A stretch of DNA of 64,000 nt from Saliniramus fredricksonii (GTDB taxonomy: Bacteria > Pseudomonadota > Alphaproteobacteria > Rhizobiales > Beijerinckiaceae), in the NCBI RefSeq assembly GCF_900094735.1, contig NZ_FMBM01000003.1, forward strand, positions 248,001-312,000, written 5' to 3'. This document shows positions 44,205 through 53,081 of the stretch, in pieces. Position numbers and translations under genes: made by a program. The notes under the pieces were generated by a model, which saw only the letters and a program-made list of their open reading frames with translations, searched no databases and was not told the origin of the DNA. Numbering within the stretch: position 1 is the first letter of the stretch; every line of letters begins with the position of its first letter.

Positions 44205-44987
44205 TCAGAAGCCTCCGCGCTTGATGGATTGAATGCTGGTCAGGAGATTGATCCCGATCCCCTGCGGTGTCGGCCCGCCGATCAGGATGTTGGGCGCGCT
44301 CGCCGGGGCGGTCGGGTTGTCGAGTTCATAGAGCGAGGTGAAGCGCGTGAGGAACCTGGACAGCGCGTCGGGATCCTTGAAATCCGCGATATCGAGCCGG
44401 CCCTCGATGAACGCCGCCTGCTGCTCGACACTCGCCCCGCCGGTCTGCGGCGAGAGGCCGAGCGCCGTCTGCACGACCTTGAGCAAGGCCGGATCGGCCA
44501 GGATCTCGTAGACGTTCTCGATGCCCGGCGCCTTGCGCTCGAAATACAGGGCCAGCCTTACGCCTTCGTTCTGCGCGCCCTGGGTTTCCTCCAGCGTCTG
44601 GCGCACGAATTTCTCGATCGTGCCCGATTGCGCGCGCGAGAAACTCGTCGTCGCGCTATCGTAGCGCTTGAAGTTGAAGGTCTCCACGAGATCGCGATAA
44701 CGCTTGTCGGCGAGGCGGTTGGCGAAGGAATCGCGCTCGTCGGTACCCTCCTCCAGCGCCTTGCGAATAAAAGCCTTGGCATAGGCCATGTCTTCGAGTC
44801 CGTGCGCCTTGAGCGCGAAACGGTAGATCCGCTCGTCGCTCATGAAATCGTCGATCGAGCGGATCTTGCTGATATTCTCTTCGTAATAGGCGATGTCGCG
44901 CGCCGCCATCGGCTCCTGCGCGGTGCGCTCCAGTGAGCGTGGCAGATCACGCGCGACGAGATTGAAGGCGAGCGGTGTCGAGAGCAT
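44205..44987 (-). CDS. DUF1217 flagellar-region protein
   Basis: A 260-residue protein of the DUF1217 family, found in alphaproteobacterial flagellar clusters. Helical throughout, with repeated short blocks such as MAYAKAFIRKALEEGT, DKRYRDLVETFNFKRY, GVRLALYFERKAPGIENVYEILAD and LLKVVQTALGL. A Gly/Pro-rich tail follows (about 235-250). Its role is unproven, but linkage to flgF supports a part in basal body or hook assembly. It appears to be the first gene of the DUF1217-flgF-unknown-fliI operon. Confidence 0.85.
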   Translation of the reverse strand: MLSTPLAFNLVARDLPRSLERTAQEPMAARDIAYYEENISKIRSIDDFMSDERIYRFALKAHGLEDMAYAKAFIRKALEEGTDERDSFANRLADKRYRDLVETFNFKRYDSATTSFSRAQSGTIEKFVRQTLEETQGAQNEGVRLALYFERKAPGIENVYEILADPALLKVVQTALGLSPQTGGASVEQQAAFIEGRLDIADFKDPDALSRFLTRFTSLYELDNPTAPASAPNILIGGPTPQGIGINLLTSIQSIKRGGF

Positions 44988-45096
44988 GGTCTTCCCTCAC
45001 AGGCAGCCCGCGATGCGCCTGATGGCCATCGCGGTCGTGCCGTGACAGTGAGGCAGAAGCCTTGCGTGTGGCTTGCGACCCGCGCAGGCCGTGCGC

Positions 45097-46440
45097 TCAG
45101 GGACCACTGAGCGAGGGCGACCAGGTCGGATCGGAAGCGAAATTCGGTGTCGGGATCGGCGTCTCGACCCGACCCGTCACGTCAACCATGAAGAGCTGTC
45201 CACCCCCCTCGCCCCGGGGCTCGCGGAAAAAGACGAGATATTGTCCGTTCGGCGCCCAGGCCGGGCTTTCATTGTGATAGCCCTCCGTCAGGATGCGCTC
45301 GCCGGATCCGTCGGGCCGCATCACGCCGATCGAGAACTGCCCGCCCGACATCCGGGTGAAGGCGATCAGATCCCCGCGCGGCGACCAGACCGGCTGCGAA
45401 TAGGAGCCGTCGCCGAAGGAAATCCGCTCCGCGTCCGAACCATCCGCGTTCATTACATAGAGCTGCTGGCGCCCGCCGCGATCGCTCTCGAAAACGATCC
45501 GGTCGCCATCGGGCGAAAACGACGGCGAGGTGTCGATGGCGCCGGTGGAGGTGAGGCGGGTGGTGGTGCGTGAATGCAGGTCGATCTGATAGAGATTGGC
45601 GTTCCCGCCCTGCTGCAATGCCATCAGGATGGAGCGCCCGTCCGGCGAGAAACGCGGGCTCGAGGTCATGTCGGGGAAATTGCCCACCGCCTGGCGCGCG
45701 CCGGTCTCGATATTGAGCACCTGCACCCGCGGCTGCTCGCCGCGCGCCTGGGCCATGAAGGCAATTTCCTGGTTGCGCGGGGAGAAGCGCGGCGTCACCA
45801 CGGCGTTGTCTCCCGGCGTGAGATAGCGCACATTCGCCCCGTCCTGGTCCATGATGGCGAGGCGCTTGCGCCGGTCGTCGCGCGAGCCGGTCTCATCGAC
45901 GAAGACGATGCGCGTATCGAAGAAACCGGGAATACCCGTGATTTCAGTGTAGATCGCATCCGAGATGATATGGGCGATGCGCCGCCAGTTGGCCGGTTCG
46001 GTGAAATATTGCTGGCCGACCGTCTGGCGCCCGGTGGTCACGTCCCAGAGCCGGAATTCCGCCCGCAGCCTGCCCCCGGAATCGCGGGTGACGCGCCCGG
46101 TGACGATGGCCTCGATCTCGGTATCGCGCCAGGCATCGAATTGCGGGGTCGCATCGAAGGCCGGCGCGCGCTCGGGAAACCGATCCGGATCGGCCGGGCT
46201 GAAATAGCCCGATCGCTGCAGGTTGCTGGAGATCACCCGGGTGATCTCCATCCCGAGATTGCCGTCTCCGGTGAAATCGATCACGGCGATCGGCATCGGT
46301 GCGAACTGGCCGCCACGCACATCGATGACGAGTTCCGCCGCAGCAGGACGCGGCAGGGCCAGCGCGGCCATGATCAGTCCGATCGCGGCAATCAGGAAGC
46401 GCGCATCACGCAGGGTCGGGAAGGGGACAAGGCGTTGCAT
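45097..46440 (-). CDS. tolB: TolB beta-propeller of the Tol system
   Basis: A 447-residue periplasmic protein. A signal peptide (residues 1-35, ending PRPAAA) precedes an N-terminal alpha/beta domain and a six-bladed propeller with repeated [44 protein letters not shown] and [14 protein letters not shown] strands. It works with TolQRA in outer-membrane constriction during cell division. The next gene is flagellar, so pal, the usual neighbour after tolB, is missing from this locus. Confidence 0.96.
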   Translation of the reverse strand: MQRLVPFPTLRDARFLIAAIGLIMAALALPRPAAAELVIDVRGGQFAPMPIAVIDFTGDGNLGMEITRVISSNLQRSGYFSPADPDRFPERAPAFDATPQFDAWRDTEIEAIVTGRVTRDSGGRLRAEFRLWDVTTGRQTVGQQYFTEPANWRRIAHIISDAIYTEITGIPGFFDTRIVFVDETGSRDDRRKRLAIMDQDGANVRYLTPGDNAVVTPRFSPRNQEIAFMAQARGEQPRVQVLNIETGARQAVGNFPDMTSSPRFSPDGRSILMALQQGGNANLYQIDLHSRTTTRLTSTGAIDTSPSFSPDGDRIVFESDRGGRQQLYVMNADGSDAERISFGDGSYSQPVWSPRGDLIAFTRMSGGQFSIGVMRPDGSGERILTEGYHNESPAWAPNGQYLVFFREPRGEGGGQLFMVDVTGRVETPIPTPNFASDPTWSPSLSGP

Positions 46441-46452
46441 CAGCGACGCTCC

Positions 46453-47583
46453 TCATGCGTCTCGCGGATCGAAATTGACGACCATCGTCTTCCAATCCTC
46501 ATAGAACGGTGCGAATTCGGCGGGGATCGACAGGGGAGCACAGCGCTGTGTCGCCCGTGAGGCGGAATCGGCCACGGCCTGGAAGAGGCGGTCCGCTTCC
46601 GCATTGACGATCTGTGGCCGGTCCGCGAGCGAGCCATCGGCATTGAGCGCGATGCGCAGGGTGGCCACCGGTGGCTGCGGCAGGGATTGCGCGGCCAGGG
46701 GCGCATCCCAGCAGCGGCGCAGCTGCGCCTGGATGATGCCGATCAGCGCATCCTTCTGGCTCGGTGCGAGCTGCGCGGCGCGCCCGGTTTCGGTGCCGAG
46801 CGACGCCGTCTGCGAGACCTGCTCGCCGGTGGCGCCGCGCGCAGCCGGATCCTCGGTGGAGCGCAGCAGCGCGGCGATGCCGTCGGGATCGAAGCGTTCG
46901 GCAATCTCTGCCTCGGGCGGTGCACTCTGCTGGCGCTCAACCTCACGTCTTCGGGTTTCTTCTCTGGGCGCTTCTTCGCGCCGCGATTCTTCACGCCGCG
47001 CCTGTTCGGCGCGGGCGGCGGCCTGACGCTGCGCCTCGGCGCGGGCAGTGCGCGCCGGCGGCAGCGGTGTCGGGGCTTCGGCGATCTCGGCGACGGGCTC
47101 CGCCTCCGGTTCCGGTGCGGGCTCAGATTCGGTCACCGCTTGCGGCTCGGGCTCAAGCTCGGTAACGGGCTCTGGCTCGGTAACGGGTTCTGGCTCGGTA
47201 ACGGGTTCAGAGACGTTCTCCGAAGCCGGTTCCGGCTCGGGCGGCGTGTCCTGTGCGACGGGCGCGTCTTGCGGGCGTGTCGGCGGGGCCGGCGTGTTGC
47301 GGGCATCGTCGCCGACGGGATTGACCTCGCGGGTCTCGGCTTCGCGATCGGCGCGCAGGCGCGGCTCCTCAAGGATTTCCGGGGCGTCGGTCTCGCCCTG
47401 GCTGATCTGCGAGAACTGGTTTTCGGTGATGAATTCGACGGGAATGCCCTCATCGGCCTCGGGCAGGGGCGCGATCTGCGAAAACGAGACGAGCCCCGCC
47501 GTCAGCAGCGTGACATGCGCCACCGTGCTGAGCAGAAGTCCCGGTTCGCGAAACCACGAGGCCAAGGCCGTCATCCCTTGCAT
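46453..47583 (-). CDS. tolA: TolA energy-transducing protein
   Basis: A 376-residue inner-membrane protein. One N-terminal helix (about 14-36) anchors it. A Pro/Glu-rich segment with the EPVTEP repeat (about 120-160) and an Arg/Glu/Ala-rich helical segment (about 175-215) span the periplasm. The C-terminal domain IIQAQLRRCWDAPLAAQS and VATLRIALNADGSL is the TolA/TonB-like binding domain. It links TolQR motor energy to TolB and Pal at the outer membrane. It lies one base after tolR and 12 bases before tolB. Confidence 0.9.
   Translation of the reverse strand: MQGMTALASWFREPGLLLSTVAHVTLLTAGLVSFSQIAPLPEADEGIPVEFITENQFSQISQGETDAPEILEEPRLRADREAETREVNPVGDDARNTPAPPTRPQDAPVAQDTPPEPEPASENVSEPVTEPEPVTEPEPVTELEPEPQAVTESEPAPEPEAEPVAEIAEAPTPLPPARTARAEAQRQAAARAEQARREESRREEAPREETRRREVERQQSAPPEAEIAERFDPDGIAALLRSTEDPAARGATGEQVSQTASLGTETGRAAQLAPSQKDALIGIIQAQLRRCWDAPLAAQSLPQPPVATLRIALNADGSLADRPQIVNAEADRLFQAVADSASRATQRCAPLSIPAEFAPFYEDWKTMVVNFDPRDA
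47157..47210 (-). repeat. Three 18-base tandem units coding EPVTEP in tolA
   Basis: Units of 18 bases (plus-strand GCTCGGTAACGGGYTCTG-type) lie at 47157-47174, 47175-47192 and 47193-47210 with one or two mismatches. On the coding strand they give Glu/Pro/Val/Thr repeats in the extended periplasmic part, where length can change without harm. Confidence 0.9.
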
Positions 47584-48039
47584 TCACTGTTGCGATTGCG
47601 GCAATGTCACCAGTGCCACGCGTCGGTAGCCGCCATCCGTGACGATCGACATCACCTCCGCGACCCGCCCGTAATCGACCCGCCGGTCACCGCGCACATA
47701 GACGCGATCCTGCGCACCCGCGCTCACCCGCTCACCGATCGCCGAGACGATATCCGCATCGGGAATTTCGTCATCGTCGAGGAAGACGCGGCCCTGCGCA
47801 TCGATCGAGAGCGTGATCGGTCGGCTCTCGACATTCAGCGCGCCGGCCCGGCTCTCGGGCAGATCGAGGGGCACCCCTGCCGAGAGCAGCGGGGCCGAGA
47901 CCATGAAGACGATCAGCAGAACCAGCATGACGTCGATGAACGGCGTCATGTTGATCTCGTTGATGGCGCGCTTGCGCCCGCGCCGGCGCCGGCGCGCGCC
48001 GCCACCGACATTGCCCGGCCCGCCGTGAGACATCACCAT
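47584..48039 (-). CDS. tolR: TolR stator protein of the Tol motor
   Basis: A 151-residue ExbD/TolR protein. A Gly/Arg-rich cytoplasmic N-terminus precedes one helix with the channel aspartate in TPFIDVMLVLLIVFMVSAP. The periplasmic domain follows, with RVYVRGDRRVDYGRVAEVM near the end. Together with TolQ it uses the proton gradient to drive TolA. The ATG at 48039 has GAGG seven bases upstream; an ATG two codons later is less well placed. It lies nine bases after tolQ. Confidence 0.95.
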   Translation of the reverse strand: MVMSHGGPGNVGGGARRRRRGRKRAINEINMTPFIDVMLVLLIVFMVSAPLLSAGVPLDLPESRAGALNVESRPITLSIDAQGRVFLDDDEIPDADIVSAIGERVSAGAQDRVYVRGDRRVDYGRVAEVMSIVTDGGYRRVALVTLPQSQQ

Positions 48040-48048
48040 CGCAACACC

Positions 48049-48771
48049 TCACGCCGCCTGGGCCATGCGCTCGTCGACCTGGCGTACCAGGATCGCCGAG
48101 AACTCGTCGGCGAAGCCCTCCATCCGGGCCTGGGCCCGCGAAACTTCGCTCTGCAGCTTGTTGTAGGCGATCACTGCCGGAATTGCGGCGAACAGCCCGA
48201 TCGCGGTGGCAAACAGCGCCTCGGCAATGCCCGGCGCCACCACGGCCAGGCTGGTATTGTTGGAGCCCGCGATCGCCGTGAAGGCGGTCATCACACCCCA
48301 AACCGTACCGAACAGGCCGAGATAGGGGCCGGCGGAGCCGATCGAGGCCAGAAAGATCAGCCGGTTGTCCAGCCGGTCCACCTCGCGCTGGATGGTCACG
48401 TCGAGGACCTTGTCGATGCGCTGGGGCAGGCTGGCGAAGGACCGCGCCGCGCCTTCGAAGGAACGGCGCCATTCATGCATGGCCGAGACGAAGACCGAGG
48501 CCATGCCCGTCGTCGGGCGGTCCTGCAACGAGCGATACAGCTCTTCCAGCGACTGGCCCGACCAGAACACCTCCTCGAACCGGTCCATCGCCCGGTTCAG
48601 GCGGCGGAAGGTCAGGGTCTTGTCGATGATGATGGCCCAGCTGTAGATCGAGGCGACCGCGAGCCCGACCATCACCAGCTGCACCACGATATGGGCCTGC
48701 CAGAACAGGCCCCAGAGCGAGAGATCATGGGAAGCCAGCGGCACGGCCTCGATCGCATCGGCGGGGTTCAT
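48049..48771 (-). CDS. tolQ: TolQ proton-channel protein of the Tol motor
   Basis: A 240-residue MotA/TolQ/ExbB-family protein with three helices. WGLFWQAHIVVQLVMVGLAV (helix 1), and the conserved pair LASIGSAGPYLGLFGTVWGVM and EALFATAIGLFAAIPAVIAY (helices 2 and 3) are diagnostic. The ATG at 48771 has AGAGG eight bases upstream. It starts the minus-strand tolQRAB operon. No ybgC precedes it; the 275 bases before it (48772-49046) show no gene. Confidence 0.95.
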   Translation of the reverse strand: MNPADAIEAVPLASHDLSLWGLFWQAHIVVQLVMVGLAVASIYSWAIIIDKTLTFRRLNRAMDRFEEVFWSGQSLEELYRSLQDRPTTGMASVFVSAMHEWRRSFEGAARSFASLPQRIDKVLDVTIQREVDRLDNRLIFLASIGSAGPYLGLFGTVWGVMTAFTAIAGSNNTSLAVVAPGIAEALFATAIGLFAAIPAVIAYNKLQSEVSRAQARMEGFADEFSAILVRQVDERMAQAA

Positions 48772-49046
48772 CGAACGGTCCTCTCTGGAGCAGCCAGCGG
48801 GCAATCGCGTCCCGCCGGGCTCGAACGGCATTCACGACGGATGCGCCGCGCGGACATGGCGTGGCCCGCAGGCACATCCGGTCCGATCCTTCGTTCGCCG
48901 CCGATTCTGTCGAAAGTATGAGCGGATTCGGGCGGTTGCGAAGTTCGGATCGTCGTGTTGCGATTAAGGACCTGTCAGGGTTAACGGGGGGTTATGAAAG
49001 CCCGCGCGCGGCGATGACGAAAGCGTGTGCCGCGCGCGGGGCGCCC

Positions 49047-49376
49047 TCAGCCCCGCGCGGGCGCGGCGAAGAAATCGACCGGTTTCATCAGCTTGTTTTC
49101 CTGGTGCTCCAGCGCGCCGAGCTCCGCACTCGCGGCGAGATAGGCCTGCCAGTCGGGATCGGCCTGCATGGCGGCGCGCCGGCGCTCGCGGTCAGCGGCG
49201 TCCTGGTACATCCACATATGCACATATTCGTTGGGGTTACCCGTCTCGGTCGTGAGATAGGCCAGCGGCTCCCCCAGATGACGCGTCTGCGGCGCCTTGC
49301 CGCGTTCTTCATAGAGGGCGAGATGCGCCTTCAGGCGCCCCGGTTGGCAGCGATAGATGCGCATGTCGATCAGCAT
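49047..49376 (-). CDS. NIPSNAP-family protein
   Basis: A 109-residue alpha/beta barrel-like protein. DMRIYRCQPGRLKAHLALYEE, NEYVHMWMYQDAADRERRRA and DPDWQAYLAA are typical NIPSNAP blocks. The family's function is unknown. The ATG at 49376 has GGAGGAAACC upstream. It is divergent from the SQR gene across a 230-base AT-rich spacer. Confidence 0.82.
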   Translation of the reverse strand: MLIDMRIYRCQPGRLKAHLALYEERGKAPQTRHLGEPLAYLTTETGNPNEYVHMWMYQDAADRERRRAAMQADPDWQAYLAASAELGALEHQENKLMKPVDFFAAPARG

Positions 49377-49538
49377 GGTTTCCTCCATTCCTGGGCCATG
49401 GCCCGACATTGGGCGCGCGGATCGGTCGCGGCAAGGCCGCGCGATCCCCGTGTCGCCTTGCATCGATGCGCGTCCCGCACAGATGCAGGCGCGGCAGAAT
49501 ACCGGTTTCAACGGATGGTAAAGGGGTTGTGCCTTTCG

Positions 49539-49562
49539 TATAATTGTTCAATAATTTAAGAA
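49539..49562 (+). promoter_or_regulatory. Candidate SQR promoter and operator
   Basis: A perfect TATAAT at 49539-49544 sits about 60 bases before the SQR ATG in an AT-rich patch. Directly downstream, TTC-N10-GAA (49547-49562) is an imperfect inverted repeat covering the likely transcription start. That is a good place for a repressor such as a sulfide-sensing ArsR protein, but no regulator gene is adjacent and no clear -35 box is seen. Confidence 0.4.
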
Positions 49563-49606
49563 TAAGCTAATATAAGACAACCGCGCCGGTTGAGAGAGGA
49601 AACCCG

Positions 49607-50968
49607 ATGCGTAACGACCGTCCCGATCACAATGCCTCGAAGCAGACTGAATCCGGCAGCGTCGCCCCGACCCGCCGTCAGGCGTTGTTGGGCCTCGCAG
49701 CAGCCGGTGCCGCCTCCGGGTTTGCGCTGAACGCATCCCGCGAAGCCAATGCCCAGAGCGCGGCACAGGCGCATGTCGTGATTGCCGGCGCCGGGGCCGG
49801 CGGCCTCACCGCCGCCTCGCAGCTCTCCCGCCGCATGCCCAATGCCCGCATCACCATCATCGATCGTCAGGAACGCCACTATTTCCAGCCCGGCTACACG
49901 CTGGTCGGTTCAGGTGTGTGGAATGAAGGCCAGGTGATTGATTCGACCGAGCGCTTTCTGCCGCGCAATGTCGATTGGGTGCGCGCCGATATCGCGGAAT
50001 TCGATCCGGACGGCGACCGCGTCGTGACCAGCACGGGACAGGAGATCGCCTATGACTATCTTGTCGTGGCGACCGGATTGCATCTCGATTACGAGGCGGT
50101 CGAGGGAATGGAACGCAGCCTGATCGGCAGCCACGGCATCGCCTCGATCTATGCCGGCCCCGCCGAGGCGGCGGCCTCCTGGGAGTTGATGGAGGCCTTC
50201 ATCGAGAATGGCGGCCAGGGGCATTTCGGTCGCCCGGCGAGCGAAATGAAATGCGCCGGCGCGCCGCTCAAATTCGCGCTCCTGACCGAAGACAGGCTGA
50301 CCACGCGCGGGCGCCGCAGCGGCGCGGAACTGCATTATCACGCCCATAATCAGGGCCTGTTCGCAGTGCCGCCCGTGAATGACAAGGTGAAACAGATCTT
50401 CGACGACCGGGGCATCGCGGCGCGCTGGGAGCATGTCATCCACGCCATCGATCCCGGCAGCAAACGCGTGACCTACCGTACGCCGGACGGGCTCACGGAA
50501 TTTGACTACGACTTCATCCATCTCATCCCGCCGATGCGCGCGCCGGATGCGGTCGTCGACAGTCCGCTGGGCTGGCAGGACGGCCCCTATGCCGCCGATT
50601 CGTGGCTTGAAGTCGACATGTACACGATGCAGCACCGCCGCTACGCCAACATCTTCGGCATCGGCGACATCAACGGCGTGCCCAAGGGCAAGACCGCCGC
50701 CAGCGTGAAATGGCAGGCGCCGGTCGCGGTCGCCAACCTGATCGACGTGATCGAGGGACGCGAGATGAGCGCGCGCTATAACGGCTACACCTCCTGCCCG
50801 CTGGTGACCCGTGTCGGCACGGCGATGCTGGTGGAGTTCGATTACGACGACAATCTCACGCCGTCCTTCCCCTTCATCGACCCGCTGACGGAGAGCTGGA
50901 TCTCCTGGGTGATCGAGGAAAAGGCACTCAAGCCCACCTACCACGCCATGCTGCGCGGCTACGCGTGA
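49607..50968 (+). CDS. sqr: Tat-exported sulfide:quinone oxidoreductase
   Basis: A 453-residue flavoprotein that oxidises sulfide and passes electrons to the quinone pool. A twin-arginine signal (PTRRQALLGLAAAGAASGFA) is followed by the FAD motif VVIAGAGAGGLTAAS and the SQR blocks DRQERHYFQPGYTLVGSG and FIHLIPPMRAPDAV. Only two cysteines exist: Cys216 in MKCAGAP and Cys397 in TSCPLV, the conserved redox pair. The third Cys of classical bacterial SQRs is replaced (GIASIY where GxCSx is usual). GAGAGG lies seven bases before the ATG. A small membrane protein gene follows 16 bases later. Confidence 0.93.
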   Translation: MRNDRPDHNASKQTESGSVAPTRRQALLGLAAAGAASGFALNASREANAQSAAQAHVVIAGAGAGGLTAASQLSRRMPNARITIIDRQERHYFQPGYTLVGSGVWNEGQVIDSTERFLPRNVDWVRADIAEFDPDGDRVVTSTGQEIAYDYLVVATGLHLDYEAVEGMERSLIGSHGIASIYAGPAEAAASWELMEAFIENGGQGHFGRPASEMKCAGAPLKFALLTEDRLTTRGRRSGAELHYHAHNQGLFAVPPVNDKVKQIFDDRGIAARWEHVIHAIDPGSKRVTYRTPDGLTEFDYDFIHLIPPMRAPDAVVDSPLGWQDGPYAADSWLEVDMYTMQHRRYANIFGIGDINGVPKGKTAASVKWQAPVAVANLIDVIEGREMSARYNGYTSCPLVTRVGTAMLVEFDYDDNLTPSFPFIDPLTESWISWVIEEKALKPTYHAMLRGYA

Positions 50969-50984
50969 ACCGGGAGGAACGACC

Positions 50985-51368
50985 ATGCAGGATTTTCATC
51001 CCGCCACACTCTTCGTGATCGCACAGGAAACGCTGGGCTTCCTGCTCTGGCTCGGCATCGGGCTCGCGGTGATCGTGCTCGCGCTCTACGCCATCGCGCT
51101 GATGCGCGGGCTCGCCCTGCGCGGCGCACCGATGCGGATCGCGGCGATTCTGGGCATCCTCGTCGGCATCGTCGCGATGGCGGCGGCGCCCGCCATGACG
51201 GATGCGGGTTTCGCGCATCTCGTCGCCGGGATCGATTACGTCTTCATCGCCCTGATCGGGATCGGCGGTTTCGTCGCGAGCGTGATCGCGCTGACGCCAC
51301 TTCTGGTGCTGCTCGGTCTCGGTGGGGCGCGCGAGGAGCGGGTTTCGCTCACGGCGCCGGCGGAGTGA
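50985..51368 (+). CDS. Small four-helix membrane protein next to SQR
   Basis: A 127-residue protein made almost wholly of four membrane helices (about 10-40, 50-70, 80-105 and 103-115) with short loops. It resembles the DUF5368-type proteins found beside SQR genes, though I cannot confirm this by eye. Its place 16 bases after sqr suggests it anchors SQR or delivers sulfide or quinone. The last 20 bases overlap the 3' end of glpK on the other strand. Confidence 0.7.
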   Translation: MQDFHPATLFVIAQETLGFLLWLGIGLAVIVLALYAIALMRGLALRGAPMRIAAILGILVGIVAMAAAPAMTDAGFAHLVAGIDYVFIALIGIGGFVASVIALTPLLVLLGLGGAREERVSLTAPAE

Positions 51369-52866
51369 GGGTGCGCCGCAGCGCATCTTCCCAGCCGGCG
51401 CGTTTTTCGGCGCGCCGGGCATCCGCCATTGTCGGCGTGAAACGGCGTTCGCGCGACCAGCTGCGCGCGAATTCCGCCGGCTGCGGATAGAGATCGGCGG
51501 CCAGTCCTGCGAGATAGGCCGCCCCCAGCGCCGTCGTCTCCGCGACGCGGGGGCGATCAACGGGTCTTGCAAGTATGTCGGCGAGGTTCTGCAGCAGCCA
51601 GTCATTGGCCACCATGCCACCATCGACGCGCAGGACCGACCCGTCACCGCCGGCATCGGGGATGTTCGCCGCCGCGATATCCGCCGTCATCGCTGCCAGC
51701 AGATCGGCGGTCTGGTGCGAGACGCTCTCCAGCGCCGCGCGGGCGATCTCGGCACGTCCCGTGCCGCGCGTCATGCCCGAGAGCGTGGCGCGCGCCTGCG
51801 AATCCCACCAGGGTGCGCCAAGCCCCACGAAGGCCGGCACCAGATAGACCGCCTGATCGGGATCGGCGCGCTCGGCGAGTGTCTGCGTTTCCTGCGCCGA
51901 GGCGACGATGCCCAGCCCGTCGCGCAGCCATTGCACTGCCGCGCCCGCCACGAAGATCGCGCCCTCCAGCGCGTAATGGCGAACGCCCGCGATCTGATAG
52001 GCCACCGTCGTGAGCAGGCGGTTCTGCGAGGGGGCCGGCGTGGTGCCGATATTGACCAGCGCGAAGGCGCCGGTCCCGTAGGTCACCTTCGCCATACCGG
52101 GCGTGAAGCAGGCCTGGCCCACCGTCGCCGCCTGCTGATCGCCCGCCACGCCGCGAATCGGGATGCCCCCCCCGAACAGATCATCGCGCACCCGGCCGAA
52201 ATCGCCGGCGCTGTCGCGCACTTGCGGCAGCCAGTCGCGGGCGATGCCGAAGGCGGCGAGGCAATCCTCGTCCCAATCCCCGCGCGCGATATCGTAGAGC
52301 AGCGTGCGCGAGGCATTGGTCGCATCGGTGGCGAAGACCTCCCCGCCGGTCAGCCGCCAGATCAGGAAGGTATCGACCGTTCCGAAGGCGAGTTCGCCGG
52401 CCTGCGCGGCGGCCCGGATGCCGGGATCATTCTCCAGAAGCCAGGCGTATTTCGTCGCGGTAAAATACGAATCGAGCAACAGCCCGGTCTTTTCCCGCAG
52501 GGCGGGTTCCTCCCCGGCGGCGACGCGGCGTGCGCAATCGGGGGCGGTGCGGCGATCCTGCCAGACGATGGCGTTGTGAACGGCGCGCCCGGTACGCCGG
52601 TTCCATACGATCCCGGTCTCGCGCTGGTTGGTGATGCCGAGCGCGGCGATGTCACCGGCATGCAACCCGGCGCGGGCCAGCACCTCGGAGATCACCGCGA
52701 CGCAGGAGGCCCAGATCTCCTCCGGATCGTGCTCCACCCAGCCAGGGCGCGGATAGATCTGCGGAAACTCGCGCTGCGCCACGGCGACGGGAGAGAGCTT
52801 GCCATCGAAGATGATGGCCCGGCTCGACGTCGTGCCCTGATCGAGGGCGATGGTGTATCCGCTCAT
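51349..52866 (-). CDS. glpK: Glycerol kinase
   Basis: A 505-residue FGGY-family kinase that makes glycerol 3-phosphate from glycerol and [16 protein letters not shown] (phosphate loop), [69 protein letters not shown] and [14 protein letters not shown] are all canonical. The length is normal. No glycerol facilitator or GlpD gene is adjacent. The 3' end overlaps the SQR-linked membrane protein by 20 bases, tail to tail. Confidence 0.97.
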   Translation of the reverse strand: MSGYTIALDQGTTSSRAIIFDGKLSPVAVAQREFPQIYPRPGWVEHDPEEIWASCVAVISEVLARAGLHAGDIAALGITNQRETGIVWNRRTGRAVHNAIVWQDRRTAPDCARRVAAGEEPALREKTGLLLDSYFTATKYAWLLENDPGIRAAAQAGELAFGTVDTFLIWRLTGGEVFATDATNASRTLLYDIARGDWDEDCLAAFGIARDWLPQVRDSAGDFGRVRDDLFGGGIPIRGVAGDQQAATVGQACFTPGMAKVTYGTGAFALVNIGTTPAPSQNRLLTTVAYQIAGVRHYALEGAIFVAGAAVQWLRDGLGIVASAQETQTLAERADPDQAVYLVPAFVGLGAPWWDSQARATLSGMTRGTGRAEIARAALESVSHQTADLLAAMTADIAAANIPDAGGDGSVLRVDGGMVANDWLLQNLADILARPVDRPRVAETTALGAAYLAGLAADLYPQPAEFARSWSRERRFTPTMADARRAEKRAGWEDALRRTLTPPAP

Positions 52867-53081
52867 CCGGCTCTCCCTGACAATTTTTCCGTTGCAATGC
52901 TCAACCGATCCCGAACCGCAGGTTAGCCGTGAAGCCGCGCGGGGAAAAGCCCGCCGCGGCGCCGTGCGGGCATCGCACCTCACCGGAAAGCGCCCTTCGT
53001 CACGGTTTCATCACTGGCCCATCGCGGGCTTTCGGTGCTCCTATGGCGTGGCAGAAGAACGATCAATTCAGGGAGGAAGAC

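Noticed and set aside
46687-48921. A 744-codon plus-strand open frame across the tol genes
   Set aside because: It is the antisense shadow of tolA, tolR and tolQ, which have clear motifs and ribosome sites.
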